Source: Ectobacillus sp048976805
GTDB lineage: Bacteria; Bacillota; Bacilli; Bacillales; Bacillaceae_G
NCBI GenBank assembly: GCA_048976805.1
Contig: JBHGUR010000064.1
Location: 1 to 51,460, forward strand
Length of the DNA: 51,460 bases
Reading direction: 5' to 3'
The notes beneath the pieces were generated by a model. That model made no database searches and had not been told where the DNA came from. It was given only the letters and a program-made list of their open reading frames with translations. The translations under genes and the position numbers were made by a program. This document shows positions 17,686-26,109 of the stretch, piece by piece (position 1 is the first letter of the stretch; every line of letters starts with the position of its first letter).

Positions 17686-17718
17686 AAGAACGGCCGCCCA
17701 AAGGGCAGCCGTTCTTTT
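17686..17718 (-). terminator. Terminator of ileS
   Basis: A long stem AAGAACGGC-x-GCCC with its complement (17686-17699 and 17703-17716) and a tight AAA/TTT loop lies 4 bp after the ileS stop. T-rich sequence flanks it on both strands, so it may also stop antisense transcription. Confidence 0.8.
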
Positions 17719-17721
17719 ATG

Positions 17722-20487
17722 TTATTTTACGTAATTTTCTTTTACTACAGTAGCGCAGCGCTCACAAAGAGATGGATGTTCACTGTCTTTCCCTACTGTT
17801 GTAGATACAACCCAGCAACGTTCACATGTTTCTCCTTCAGCCAATTTTACGATAACAGCCGTGTATTCGTACTTTTGAGCGTCCGCCGGCGCTTCGTCGA
17901 TTGTTCCAGCTACATGGAAGCCGGACACGATAAAGAGCTGTTTTACATCTTCAGTTATAGAAGCAAGCAATGCTTTCATCTCATTTGTTGGATATAGAGT
18001 AATGCTTGCATTCAACGATTTGCCGATAATTTTTTCATTCCGTGCTATTTCTAGTGCTTTTAACACATCATCGCGAAGAAGCAAGAAAGCATCCCATTTT
18101 TCTTTCAATTGCTCTGCATTCGCTACCTCTATCGTTTCCGGCATATCGGTAAGCTGGACACTTTCCTCGGCAACGCCTTGTACATATGCCCACACTTCAT
18201 CGGCTGTATGCGGCAGAATTGGCGCTACCAATTTCGTCAATGCGATAAGCACTTCATACAGGACAGTTTGAATCGCACGGCGGTCGTGATTGTCCGCCCC
18301 TTCAATGTATAGGATATCCTTTGCAAAATCTAAATAGAAAGAGCTTAAATCAATTGTACAGAAATTATGGACAGCATGATAAATCGCTGAAAACTCATAA
18401 GCTTCGTATGCTTCTTTCGTTTTAGTAATTAACTCATTAAGCTTTACGAGCATATAACGATCCACTTCACGCAACTGCTCTGTCGGCACACTGTGGCGGC
18501 TTGCCTCAAAATCAAACAAGTTTCCTAATAGGAAGCGGAATGTATTGCGGATTTTACGATATACCTCGGCAACCTGCTTTAAGATATCATCAGAAATGCG
18601 CACATCCGCCTGATAATCAACAGAAGCAACCCATAACCGCAAAATATCTGCGCCAAGCTGATCCATAATTTTTTGTGGCACTACAACATTCCCTAATGAT
18701 TTACTCATTTTGCGCCCTTCTCCGTCTAGTACGAAGCCATGGCTAAGCACTCCTTTGTATGGAGCTTTCCCTGTTACGGCAACGGCGGTAGACAAGGAAG
18801 AGTTAAACCAACCGCGGTATTGATCGGAGCCTTCTAAATATAAATCTGCCGGACGTTGTAAGTCATCGCGCTCTTCTAAGACAGCTTGATGGGAAGAACC
18901 GGAATCGAACCAAACATCCATAATGTCCGTTTCTTTTTTGAAAATGCCATTCGGGCTGGATGGATGAGTAAATCCTTCCGGTAATAAATCCTTAGCTTCG
19001 CGCTCAAACCAAACATTTGAACCGTGCTCACGGAATAGCTCCGCTACATGGTTAATTGTCTCATCTGTGATGATAGAATCGCCGTTTTCTGCATAAAATA
19101 CCGGGATCGGCACCCCCCAGGCGCGCTGGCGGGAAATGCACCAATCGCCGCGGTCGCGCACCATATTATGAAGGCGCGTTTCTCCCCATGCAGGAACCCA
19201 TTTTGTTTCTTCTACTGCTTTTAGCAACTCCCCGCGGAAGGAATCAATAGATGCGAACCATTGTGCTGTTGCGCGGAAAATAATCGGTTTTTTCGTTCTC
19301 CAATCGTGCGGATAGGAGTGTGTGATGAAGGAAAGCTTTAATAGCGCTCCCGCTTCTTCCAGCTTTTCCGTAATCGGTTTGTTCGCTTTATCATAAAACA
19401 ACCCTTCAAATCCCGGCGCTTCATGTGTTAAGCAGCCTTTGTCGTCTACTGGGCATAACACGTCCAAGCCGTATTTTTGTCCGACTATAAAGTCATCTTC
19501 CCCGTGACCCGGAGCGGTGTGAACACATCCAGTACCAGCATCGGTTGTTACATGCTCACCTGTCATCACAAGAGAATCCCGGCCGTAAAGCGGGTGCTTG
19601 GCGATAACATATTCTAAGTCATTTCCTTTTAACGTTTTTACTACTTCCGCATTTTCCCATCCCAATGTTTTTTCTACATCTTCAAACAGTGCGGAAGCGA
19701 TAATATACTTATTGCCGTTTACTTTCACTACGCTGTATTCTAAGTCAGGATGAACGGAAATTCCCAAGTTAGCCGGAATTGTCCACGGAGTCGTTGTCCA
19801 AATAATAAACTTTTCGTCCCCGTCCAGAACTCCTTTTCCATCTTTCACATCAAATGCCACGTAAATAGACGGAGATTTTTTATCTTTGTATTCAATTTCA
19901 GCTTCCGCTAATGCGGATTCACTTGTAGGAGACCAATATACAGGTTTTAACCCTTTATAAATATAGCCATTTTTAGCCATTTCACCAAACACTTTAATTT
20001 GTTGTGCCTCATATTCCGGCTTTAGTGTAATATACGGATTGTACCAATCACCGCGAACGCCGATGCGCATAAACTGCTCACGCTGACGACCGATTTGCTC
20101 ATACGCATATTCCTCGCATAGCTTCCGAAACTCTGCTACTGTCATTTCCTTGCGGTTTACACCTTTATTTGTCAATGCTTGCTCAATTGGCAACCCGTGT
20201 GTATCCCAACCTGGAACGTACGGGGCGCAGTACCCGCTCATCGACTTGTACCTCACAATAAAATCCTTAAGCACCTTATTTAACGCGTGCCCCATGTGGA
20301 TATCCCCGTTTGCATAGGGAGGCCCATCATGCAATACGAATAACGGCCGGCCCTTTGTGCGCTCCTGTACTTTTTTATAAATATCGATATCTGCCCATTT
20401 CTTTTGAATGTCCGGTTCGCGTTTTGGCAAATTGCCGCGCATCGGAAATTCTGTTTTTGGCATCAATAACGTATCCTTGTATTCCAT
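17722..20487 (-). CDS. ileS: Isoleucyl-tRNA synthetase
   Basis: IleRS charges tRNA-Ile. The protein has 921 residues. The start at 20487 (MEYKDTLLMPKTEFPM) follows ATAAGGAGG; the longer frame lacks similarity. Class I motifs: the HIGH equivalent in PPYANGDIHMGHALNK near residue 60 and KMSKS in GEGRKMSKSLGN near residue 595. An editing domain lies between them. The C-terminal zinc-binding cysteines occur as CERCW and CERC. This is the bacterial-type enzyme (C-terminal Zn ribbon), expected to be mupirocin-sensitive by family. It is controlled by an upstream T-box. Confidence 0.98.
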   Translation of the reverse strand: MEYKDTLLMPKTEFPMRGNLPKREPDIQKKWADIDIYKKVQERTKGRPLFVLHDGPPYANGDIHMGHALNKVLKDFIVRYKSMSGYCAPYVPGWDTHGLPIEQALTNKGVNRKEMTVAEFRKLCEEYAYEQIGRQREQFMRIGVRGDWYNPYITLKPEYEAQQIKVFGEMAKNGYIYKGLKPVYWSPTSESALAEAEIEYKDKKSPSIYVAFDVKDGKGVLDGDEKFIIWTTTPWTIPANLGISVHPDLEYSVVKVNGNKYIIASALFEDVEKTLGWENAEVVKTLKGNDLEYVIAKHPLYGRDSLVMTGEHVTTDAGTGCVHTAPGHGEDDFIVGQKYGLDVLCPVDDKGCLTHEAPGFEGLFYDKANKPITEKLEEAGALLKLSFITHSYPHDWRTKKPIIFRATAQWFASIDSFRGELLKAVEETKWVPAWGETRLHNMVRDRGDWCISRQRAWGVPIPVFYAENGDSIITDETINHVAELFREHGSNVWFEREAKDLLPEGFTHPSSPNGIFKKETDIMDVWFDSGSSHQAVLEERDDLQRPADLYLEGSDQYRGWFNSSLSTAVAVTGKAPYKGVLSHGFVLDGEGRKMSKSLGNVVVPQKIMDQLGADILRLWVASVDYQADVRISDDILKQVAEVYRKIRNTFRFLLGNLFDFEASRHSVPTEQLREVDRYMLVKLNELITKTKEAYEAYEFSAIYHAVHNFCTIDLSSFYLDFAKDILYIEGADNHDRRAIQTVLYEVLIALTKLVAPILPHTADEVWAYVQGVAEESVQLTDMPETIEVANAEQLKEKWDAFLLLRDDVLKALEIARNEKIIGKSLNASITLYPTNEMKALLASITEDVKQLFIVSGFHVAGTIDEAPADAQKYEYTAVIVKLAEGETCERCWVVSTTVGKDSEHPSLCERCATVVKENYVK

Positions 20488-20524
20488 GCAATCATCCTCC
20501 TTATATTTACACAAAAACAAAAAG

Positions 20525-20775
20525 AGACCATCCCATCCCCTAAAAAAGGGACGAGAAGGTCTCCCGCGGTACCACCCTTGTAGACTGTTAAAAAACAGTC
20601 CGCTTTATATTCGTAACGTGAATGAACGCCGCCGCCTACTCTATATTTCAGCACGGAACTCCAGGGTGATATTCCTTCTTTCTCCTTATGTCGAGCTCAC
20701 ACTATCCTCGATTCGCTGTATAAGGGGGGAAAGAAGTACTTATCCCTATCCTCGTTTTTGTCGATTGGTATTTGT
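20525..20775 (-). promoter_or_regulatory. T-box riboswitch, isoleucine-specific
   Basis: The T-box core AAGGGTGGTACCGCGGG is present on the minus strand (20563-20579). It is followed by a terminator whose GAGACCTTCTCGTCCC arm pairs across a TTTTTT loop and ends in TTTTTG. The specifier loop carries ATC (20668-20670) in the context GAATATCACCC, which matches tRNA-Ile and the downstream gene. Known mechanism: uncharged tRNA pairs at the specifier and T-box and favours the antiterminator. Confidence 0.95.
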
Positions 20776-20781
20776 TATTGA

Positions 20782-20810
20782 ATTATATGTAATAATGAAC
20801 AAAACGTCAA
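20782..20810 (-). promoter_or_regulatory. SigA-type promoter of ileS
   Basis: TTGACG (20805-20810), a 17-bp spacer and TATAAT (20782-20787) on the minus strand, 3 bp after the divIVA stop and just ahead of the T-box leader. Confidence 0.85.
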
Positions 20811-20812
20811 GT

Positions 20813-21316
20813 TTACAATGTTTCTTCTTGCTTTAGAAATTCCACTTCATCTTCAAGCTCTAATAGCTTGTCCCAATCATCATTATTTAACATATCAAGC
20901 TGCGCTTCAAGCAACATGCGAAAGCGCGTGCGGAACACTTTAGATTGCTTTTTTAATTCTTCAATATCAAACGAAACCTTTCTTGATTTTACAAGCGCTT
21001 CATTAATAATGCGATCGGCATTTTTTTCAGCCTCGCGAATAATTAATTTCGCCTCTTTTTGCGCATTGCGCTTCACTTCTTCCGCCGCTTCTTGCGCAAT
21101 AACGATGGATTTGTTTAGCGTATCTTCAATGCTTGAGAAATGCCCAAGCTTTTGTTCCAACTCTGCTACTTTCTCCTCTAGCATTTTTTTCTCGCGAATC
21201 ACCAATTCGTAATCTTTAATGACTTGATCTAAAAACTCATTTACCTCGTCTTCATCATAGCCGCGAAAACCGCGACTAAACTCTTTATTATGAATATCCA
21301 ATGGTGTTAAAGGCAC
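20813..21316 (-). CDS. divIVA: Cell-division initiation / pole-targeting protein DivIVA
   Basis: DivIVA senses negative membrane curvature at poles and septa and recruits MinJ and RacA-type partners. The protein has 167 residues. The start is GTG at 21316 (PLTPLDIHNKEFSRGFRGYD), 6 nt after GGAGGTG; this matches the family N-terminus, and the longer TTG frame does not. The lipid-binding N-terminal domain covers residues 1-55. A long coiled coil follows with ETLNKSI-VIAQEAAEEVKRN and KQSKVFRTRF, and the C-terminus is acidic. Confidence 0.96.
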   Translation of the reverse strand: MPLTPLDIHNKEFSRGFRGYDEDEVNEFLDQVIKDYELVIREKKMLEEKVAELEQKLGHFSSIEDTLNKSIVIAQEAAEEVKRNAQKEAKLIIREAEKNADRIINEALVKSRKVSFDIEELKKQSKVFRTRFRMLLEAQLDMLNNDDWDKLLELEDEVEFLKQEETL

Positions 21317-21354
21317 AAACGCCACCTCCAAGTAGTCATTTATTTACATTTGAG

Positions 21355-21373
21355 ATTATATTTTTCTTCGACA
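21355..21373 (-). promoter_or_regulatory. Possible divIVA promoter with Spo0A-box-like site
   Basis: A TATAAT box (21355-21360) lies about 40 bp before the GTG start. Eight bp upstream of it on the minus strand is TTTTGTCGAA, which contains the exact 0A-box core TGTCGAA (21367-21373). The -35 region is poor. Regulation by Spo0A is only a suggestion. Confidence 0.35.
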
Positions 21374-21403
21374 AAACCAAAAAGTTTCCTTCCTTTTAAC
21401 GAC

Positions 21404-22177
21404 TTATTTTAGCAGCCCGTACACAATTCTCCATTTATCGCGTTTAGACTTCCCTTCAATTGACAGAATTTTCCCGCGCCCATGCCCCCGTGCAGATAGC
21501 ACATCCCCGCTGTAGCATTCAAATGATGGTTGTTCAATTATTTTCCAATTTACTTTTACAAGACCGCTTTTAATGAGAATTTGACTTTTTTGGCGCGGCA
21601 ACCGAAACATTTCTGCTAATAGAACATCCAGACGCAAGGAAGAAACTGTGCCGCTTTTTTCAGTCCATGTTTCCTCCGTTTTTATGACAGCATCAGGAGA
21701 TACAACGGACAAGGAAACTTTTGCTCTTCCAATCGATTGCAGATTCATTTGAATGTACGGCGTAACTTCCGTGGCAACAGCTATTTGGACTTTTTCATCT
21801 CCGATAAAAATATCGCCGAATTTTTCACGCTTAACCCCTAAAGACATAAGGGCGCCTAGTACTTGTCTATGCTCAATCGTATAAAACTTAGAAGCATACT
21901 CTACCTCTAATACGTCTATCTGAAAATCAGCTTCCTCCGGAACAAGGTAGGGAGGATAAATTAGCGCTCTCTTTCGTTCCGCTTGCGGGGATGCCCCGAA
22001 AAATTGTATAGCGGCATCGGAATAACTGCCGATAATAGCAGCAGCAATTTGCTGTTCACGCGGATCTAGAAAATCAGTCAACTTTGTTTTATGATACGTT
22101 TCAGCAGCAGTTTTCCAGTCCAGCGCCTTATCAACAAACATAGCTTCTTCCGCACGAAAATGATCGTAGATGCTCAT
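21404..22177 (-). CDS. ylmH: S4-domain RNA-binding protein YlmH (RqcP2-like)
   Basis: The protein has 257 residues. An N-terminal alpha/beta region leads to a C-terminal S4 domain (RLDVLLAEMFRLPRQKSQILIKSGLVKVNW, read in parts) with basic loops and a GDVLSARGHGRGKI strand typical of S4. In Firmicutes YlmH is recalled to act in ribosome-associated quality control, binding stalled 50S-peptidyl-tRNA. It starts at ATG 22177 after AGGAG, in the sepF-ylmG-ylmH-divIVA order seen across Gram-positives. Confidence 0.92.
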   Translation of the reverse strand: MSIYDHFRAEEAMFVDKALDWKTAAETYHKTKLTDFLDPREQQIAAAIIGSYSDAAIQFFGASPQAERKRALIYPPYLVPEEADFQIDVLEVEYASKFYTIEHRQVLGALMSLGVKREKFGDIFIGDEKVQIAVATEVTPYIQMNLQSIGRAKVSLSVVSPDAVIKTEETWTEKSGTVSSLRLDVLLAEMFRLPRQKSQILIKSGLVKVNWKIIEQPSFECYSGDVLSARGHGRGKILSIEGKSKRDKWRIVYGLLK

Positions 22178-22186
22178 ATGCCGCTC

Positions 22187-22453
22187 CTAGTAGAAAAGCA
22201 TGAACAATACGCGTTCTAATCCGTATCGTGCAAAACGAAGAACAAGAATAGCAACAATCGGCGAAATATCAATCATGCCAAGCGGCGGGATAAAGCGGCG
22301 AAACGGTTCTAGGTACGGTTCACAAATACGGGCAAGAAAATGTCCGAAGCTTGAATCGCGTGCTCCCGGAAGCCAAGAAAGTAAAATGTATACAATTAAG
22401 GCGTAATAGTAAATATCAAATATTAGCAATAAAGCGTTGGATACAACTGCCAT
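22187..22453 (-). CDS. ylmG: YggT-family membrane protein YlmG
   Basis: The protein has 88 residues and two membrane segments, with the family's LSWLPGARDSSFGHFLARICEPYLEPFRRFIP stretch between them (LSWLPGAR and CEPYLEPFR are the key parts). The YggT family is linked to division and envelope organisation through its constant position next to sepF; the molecular role is unclear. It starts 6 bp after the sepF stop. Confidence 0.92.
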   Translation of the reverse strand: MAVVSNALLLIFDIYYYALIVYILLSWLPGARDSSFGHFLARICEPYLEPFRRFIPPLGMIDISPIVAILVLRFARYGLERVLFMLFY

Positions 22454-22459
22454 GTAATT

Positions 22460-22912
22460 TTACCACCTCTTTGTGATTGAGTCTTCATCTTCTCCGAGCA
22501 ATTCGGAGATAGCTCCAACAATATCTACGTTTTCTGGAGTGCATAGAAATGTTTTTACGCCTAGTTTTTGAATATCGCCGCCGATTGCATATACTGTGCC
22601 GCTTAGAAAATCAACGATACGAAGCGCTTGATCATTGGACATTCGCTGCAGATTGATTACGACAGAGCGGCGGCTCTTTAGATGATCTGCAATGGCTTGA
22701 GCTTCCGAATACGTCCGCGGCTCCTGCAGCACAACTTTTGCTGAGCCTTTTGCCTTATCGATGCTTACTACGTTTTGCTTTGGCTGTATTTTTTGTAATG
22801 GCATTTCCTCATCCATCGTTTTTTCCCTCTCCATTTCTAATTCGTAGGCCCGCTGTTCTTCTCTTTCCTCCGGTGTGTCAAAGAAAAAATATTTTACCTT
22901 TGACCAACTCAT
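22460..22912 (-). CDS. sepF: Cell-division protein SepF
   Basis: SepF anchors and bundles FtsZ at the membrane. The protein has 150 residues. The short N-terminal amphipathic helix is MSWSKVKYFFF, followed by an acidic linker (EEREEQRAYELEME). The FtsZ-binding domain follows with PRTYSEAQAIADHLKSRRSVV, NLQRM and VDFLSGTVYAIGGDIQKLG. It starts at ATG 22912 after GGGAGGAG. Function overlaps FtsA, whose gene is also in this window. Confidence 0.97.
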   Translation of the reverse strand: MSWSKVKYFFFDTPEEREEQRAYELEMEREKTMDEEMPLQKIQPKQNVVSIDKAKGSAKVVLQEPRTYSEAQAIADHLKSRRSVVINLQRMSNDQALRIVDFLSGTVYAIGGDIQKLGVKTFLCTPENVDIVGAISELLGEDEDSITKRW

Positions 22913-22928
22913 ATTTATCTCCTCCCTA

Positions 22929-23603
22929 TTATTCGTTTCCTACAAGAATGGTTCCTAAACGAATGTAAGTTGCTCCTTCTTCTATAGCAATCGCATAGTC
23001 ATTGGACATTCCCATGGACAGCTCTGTACAAGGCGCGTGGACAAAGTGCAATGCTTGTATCTCGTCTTTGAGTTTTCTCAAAGCGCGAAAGCATCTTCGA
23101 ATTTCTGCGTCGTCTTGGCTGTAAGGAGCCATAGTCATAAGCCCAATGATTCGAATCTTATCATATTTCTCCAAACTTGTAATAAATGAGAGTACCTCAT
23201 CCGGCTCTAATCCGTGCTTCGTTTCTTCATGCGAGGTTTTTACTTGAACAAAACACCGAACCGGCTTTGTTGCCCGCTTTTGAATTTCCTCAGCAAGGGA
23301 AAGGCGGTCAAGTGAATGTAAATAATCAATTTTGTCAATAACATCCTTCACTTTTCGCGTTTGCAGCGAACCGATAAAATGCCAATGGACTTTATCCCCA
23401 AATGCTTCGTATTTAGGCAACAGCCCCTCCTTGCGGTTTTCGCCTAAATGAACAATTCCCGCATTTAGTACTTCTTTTGCTTTTTCAATGCCTACCGTTT
23501 TTGTAACAGCTACAATTGTAATTTCCCCGGGTGAACGGTTCGTCTTCTTGCATGCCTCTTCTATTTGCTGTTTCACATAAGTGAGATTATCATAAACTGT
23601 CAA
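22929..23603 (-). CDS. ylmE: Pyridoxal-phosphate homeostasis protein (YggS/YlmE family)
   Basis: The protein has 224 residues and forms a single-domain PLP-binding barrel. The PLP lysine lies in ITIVAVTKTV near residue 33. Other landmarks are LGENRKEGLLPKY, HFIGSLQTRK, VKTSHEETKHG and ELSMGMSNDYAIAIEEGATYIRLG. The start is TTG at 23603, 8 nt after GGAGGG, and overlaps ylmD by 14 bp. The family balances PLP and amino/keto-acid pools rather than catalysing a known reaction. Confidence 0.95.
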   Translation of the reverse strand: MTVYDNLTYVKQQIEEACKKTNRSPGEITIVAVTKTVGIEKAKEVLNAGIVHLGENRKEGLLPKYEAFGDKVHWHFIGSLQTRKVKDVIDKIDYLHSLDRLSLAEEIQKRATKPVRCFVQVKTSHEETKHGLEPDEVLSFITSLEKYDKIRIIGLMTMAPYSQDDAEIRRCFRALRKLKDEIQALHFVHAPCTELSMGMSNDYAIAIEEGATYIRLGTILVGNE

Positions 23604-24414
23604 CGGTCAAACCCTCCTTAAAACCTATAAAGCTAAGCATCCGCCCTGTTTTTCCGCCGTCGCGTCTATGGGAGAAAAACCACTGTTCCTCACAGCTTGT
23701 ACAGAACGAAGAAACATGAATATTTGATTCCGGTATCCCCGCCTGCAGGCATAATAACCGATTGATCTCTTTTAGATCAATCGCATATTGGCCTTTCGTT
23801 ATCGCTCGATGCGGAACCGGGGCCTGGAGCACTTTCTTTATTGCTGTTACTACCTTATCATCCACAATATAACAGCAATCGCCTATAGAAGGCCCAATTG
23901 CAATCTGTATATCCGAAAGCGGGATATGCTCCCCGTCAACCCATTGCCGAATCATCTCTAAAGCAATTCCCTTTGCCGTTCCTTTCCAACCCGCATGAGC
24001 CAAACCGATGAAATGGCGGGACGGGGCATAAAAATATAATGGCACACAATCTGCATAGCATGATGTAAGCAACACATTTGATTGCCCTGTATAAATACCG
24101 TCCGTACCCCGCACTCCGTCCCCATACGAGAAAGTGCCCATTCCCTGTTCTTCTAGGCCAACTTTTTGTACCTTGTTGTCGTGAACTTGCTCTGAACAAA
24201 TCCATGTATGTAGTGGAAACTGAAGAATTCCAGCAAGAATATTCCTGTTTTTTACAACTGCCTCCTGCTTATCCTTCACATGCAATCCTAAATTCAATGA
24301 TGAAAATGCGCCCTCACTTACACCGCCTTCTCGCGTTGAAAAACCTGCTGTTACCCCTTGCCAAATTGCTAAGTGCAAGACGCCGTCCTTGTATTGAAAC
24401 GGTTCCTTCCTCAT
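23590..24414 (-). CDS. ylmD: Laccase-domain / purine nucleoside phosphorylase-like protein YlmD (YfiH family)
   Basis: The protein has 274 residues. The zinc-site residues of the family are visible: His in EQVHDN, Cys in TSCYADCVPLYF, and His in IGLAHAGWKGTAKG. The conserved IGPSIGDCCYIV and FSHRRDGGKTGRML also fit. YfiH proteins were first called polyphenol oxidases and later shown to act on adenosine and related nucleosides. The start is ATG at 24414 after AAGGAG. Confidence 0.93.
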   Translation of the reverse strand: MRKEPFQYKDGVLHLAIWQGVTAGFSTREGGVSEGAFSSLNLGLHVKDKQEAVVKNRNILAGILQFPLHTWICSEQVHDNKVQKVGLEEQGMGTFSYGDGVRGTDGIYTGQSNVLLTSCYADCVPLYFYAPSRHFIGLAHAGWKGTAKGIALEMIRQWVDGEHIPLSDIQIAIGPSIGDCCYIVDDKVVTAIKKVLQAPVPHRAITKGQYAIDLKEINRLLCLQAGIPESNIHVSSFCTSCEEQWFFSHRRDGGKTGRMLSFIGFKEGLTVDSL

Positions 24415-24529
24415 ACAACGACTCCTTATTAATAGTCATAAAAAAAAGTATGGTACTTGTTGTCTATTTTACCATACTTATATTCTTCCATAATGATGCA
24501 ATAAAAGAAAGAAAAAATTGCAATATTTT

Positions 24530-24808
24530 TTATGAAAATGTCGTAGTTTGTGTAGAATCTGTCGGTTGATAGCTATTTTGCGCTCTAACAAGAATCACAT
24601 CTTCCCCAATCTTCACTATGTTTCTCCATGGAACGACCACTTCTTCCTCTTTTCCAAATAAACCCATCATCTTTCCTTGTTTCCCTATAACTACCGCTTG
24701 AATTTTTCCCGTATTGACATCAATATCAATATCGCTAATATGGCCGAGATTCTTGCCATCTGATACATTGACAACATGCTTCATTTGAAAATCTGAGATA
24801 CGAATCAT
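24530..24808 (-). CDS. PRC-barrel protein, YlmC/YmxH family
   Basis: The protein has 92 residues. The start at 24808 (MIRISDFQMKHVVNV) follows AAAGGAGAGG; the longer frame has no support. The PRC-barrel pattern is clear: V-N-V-SDG-K-LGHISDIDID, GKIQAVVIG and VPWRNIVKIGEDVILV. This family is found only in spore formers next to sigG and is linked to sporulation or storage-granule biology in B. subtilis. Function here is inferred from position. Confidence 0.88.
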   Translation of the reverse strand: MIRISDFQMKHVVNVSDGKNLGHISDIDIDVNTGKIQAVVIGKQGKMMGLFGKEEEVVVPWRNIVKIGEDVILVRAQNSYQPTDSTQTTTFS

Positions 24809-24895
24809 GATTATCCTCTCCTTTAGCACTATTATATGAACGGGAGAAGATTCGTATGAAAAGGAAACAATAGCTTCTATGCTTTCCTCTCTCTA

Positions 24896-24953
24896 AAAAC
24901 CAAAGCCGGTAAACCGACTTAAAAGCTGTTTCGGGGATGGGAGACTGGCCCCG
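24896..24953 (-). other. Tandem hairpins with terminator, between ylmC and sigG
   Basis: On the minus strand CGGGG...CCCCG (24932-24953) is followed by a stem AAGTCGG / CCGGCTT (24903-24920) and TGGTTTTT. The second has terminator form, yet the nearest upstream gene, sigG, already has its own terminator. It may end a small RNA or a decayed gene. The rest of the 425-bp gap holds MITE copy B and nothing else recognisable. Confidence 0.4.
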
Positions 24954-25055
24954 GCTGTGTATAAAAGCAGGTGTACGTTGCTGTTCGTTCCGCATAACCG
25001 TGATGTATACCCCCATCATAAATTGAATATATGCAATTGTGTTATATATCATTTT

Positions 25056-25200
25056 GGCTCTGTTAAAGGCTAATGTTGATTTTGATTGATTTGTTGATTT
25101 GGAATGAAAGGCGGCGACTCCAGCGGGAAAAGCGGCTCGGCCCCGCCCGCGGAAAGCATCCGCCTGTAGTGGAAAATCAACAATCAAGTTTAACAGAACT
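25056..25200 (+). mobile_element. MITE-like element, copy B (145 bp)
   Basis: It begins GGCTCTGTTAAA and ends with the inverted AGTTCTGTTAAA. A perfect 8-bp direct repeat ATCATTTT flanks it (25048-25055 and 25201-25208). The core GGCGACTCCAGCGGGAAAAG and CCCGCCCGCGGAAAGC is shared with copies A and C. Sub-terminal TTGTTGATTT and AAATCAACAATC extend the inverted symmetry. It is non-coding and inserted downstream of sigG, after its terminator. Confidence 0.9.
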
Positions 25201-25225
25201 ATCATTTTAAAAGCTATCCTCACAT

Positions 25226-25254
25226 AAAAAGCCCCACCTTTAGAGGTGAGGCCC
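25226..25254 (-). terminator. Terminator of sigG
   Basis: Stem GCCTCACCT / AGGTGGGGC with a 4-nt loop (25231-25252), followed on the minus strand by TTTTTA. It lies within a few bases of the sigG stop. Confidence 0.85.
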
Positions 25255-26034
25255 TTATCCTTGAATGGTTTTATTCATTTGTTTAATTGCGGATTTTTCA
25301 AGTCTAGATACTTGCGCCTGGGAAATGCCGATTTCCTCCGCTACTTCCATTTGTGTCTTTCCCTGGAAGAAACGTTTTCTGATGATCATTTTCTCCCGTT
25401 CATTTAATCGCTTCATTCCCTCTTTTAGCGCTAGCTCTTCTACCCACTGTTCATCCCGCTGGCGATCGTCGCTTAATTGGTCCATAACAAAAATCGGATC
25501 GCCGCCATCATTATATATAGGTTCAAATAAAGAAACAGGATCTTGAATTGCATCTAAAGCAAACACAATTTCTTCATGCGTAACACCTAACACCTCAGCA
25601 ATCTCCGTTGCTGTCGGCTCTTTCGAATTTTCCGCCATCAGCTTTTCCCTTACTTGAAGAGCTTTATATGCGATATCCCGAAGTGAGCGTGATACGCGAA
25701 TCGGGTTATTATCACGTAAATATCTGCGGATTTCTCCAATAATCATTGGTACAGCGTATGTCGAAAATTTAACATTTTGGCTTAAATCAAAATTATCAAT
25801 GGATTTCATAAGACCAATACAGCCAACTTGAAATAAATCGTCAACAAACTCCCCTCTGTTGTTAAAACGCTGGATGACGCTTAGTACAAGCCGTAAATTT
25901 CCATTTACAAGCTTTTCTCTTGCGCTAGTATCGCCGTTTTGCATTTCTTGAAACAACTTTCGCATTTCATCATTTTTCAGTACTGGAAGTTTAGATGTAT
26001 CTACGCCGCAAATTTCTACCTTGTTTCGTGTCAA
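25255..26034 (-). CDS. sigG: RNA polymerase sigma-G factor (late forespore)
   Basis: SigG directs late forespore genes. The protein has 259 residues. The start is TTG at 26034, 6 nt after GGAGGG, giving the near-invariant N-terminus TRNKVEICGVDTSKLPVLKN. Region 2 (LVLSVIQRFNNRGEFVDDLF, FSTYAVPMIIGEIRRYLRD), region 3 and the region 4 helix-turn-helix (GKTQMEVAEEIGISQAQVSR) are intact. It follows sigE directly, and a SigF/SigG-type promoter lies in the gap, matching the known forespore-specific control. Confidence 0.98.
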   Translation of the reverse strand: MTRNKVEICGVDTSKLPVLKNDEMRKLFQEMQNGDTSAREKLVNGNLRLVLSVIQRFNNRGEFVDDLFQVGCIGLMKSIDNFDLSQNVKFSTYAVPMIIGEIRRYLRDNNPIRVSRSLRDIAYKALQVREKLMAENSKEPTATEIAEVLGVTHEEIVFALDAIQDPVSLFEPIYNDGGDPIFVMDQLSDDRQRDEQWVEELALKEGMKRLNEREKMIIRKRFFQGKTQMEVAEEIGISQAQVSRLEKSAIKQMNKTIQG

Positions 26035-26071
26035 TGTCTTCCCTCCTACTGGGAGTTGCTGTACAGTGTAA

Positions 26072-26099
26072 AGTATCTCCTTAGGAGGGAATTTTATGC
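26072..26099 (-). promoter_or_regulatory. Candidate SigF/SigG promoter for sigG
   Basis: GCATA (26095-26099), a 14-bp spacer and GGAGATACT (26072-26080) on the minus strand. The -10 element fits GGNNANANT and the -35 fits GYATA. The spacer is one base shorter than recalled for most such promoters. A CTCCTTAGGAG palindrome overlaps the -10 element. Confidence 0.5.
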
Positions 26100-26109
26100 A
26101 CATATCCTG

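Noticed and set aside
24735..25223. 162-codon open frame on the minus strand between sigG and ylmC
   Set aside because: It reads through MITE copy B, a terminator hairpin and the start of ylmC. Its sequence shows no domain.
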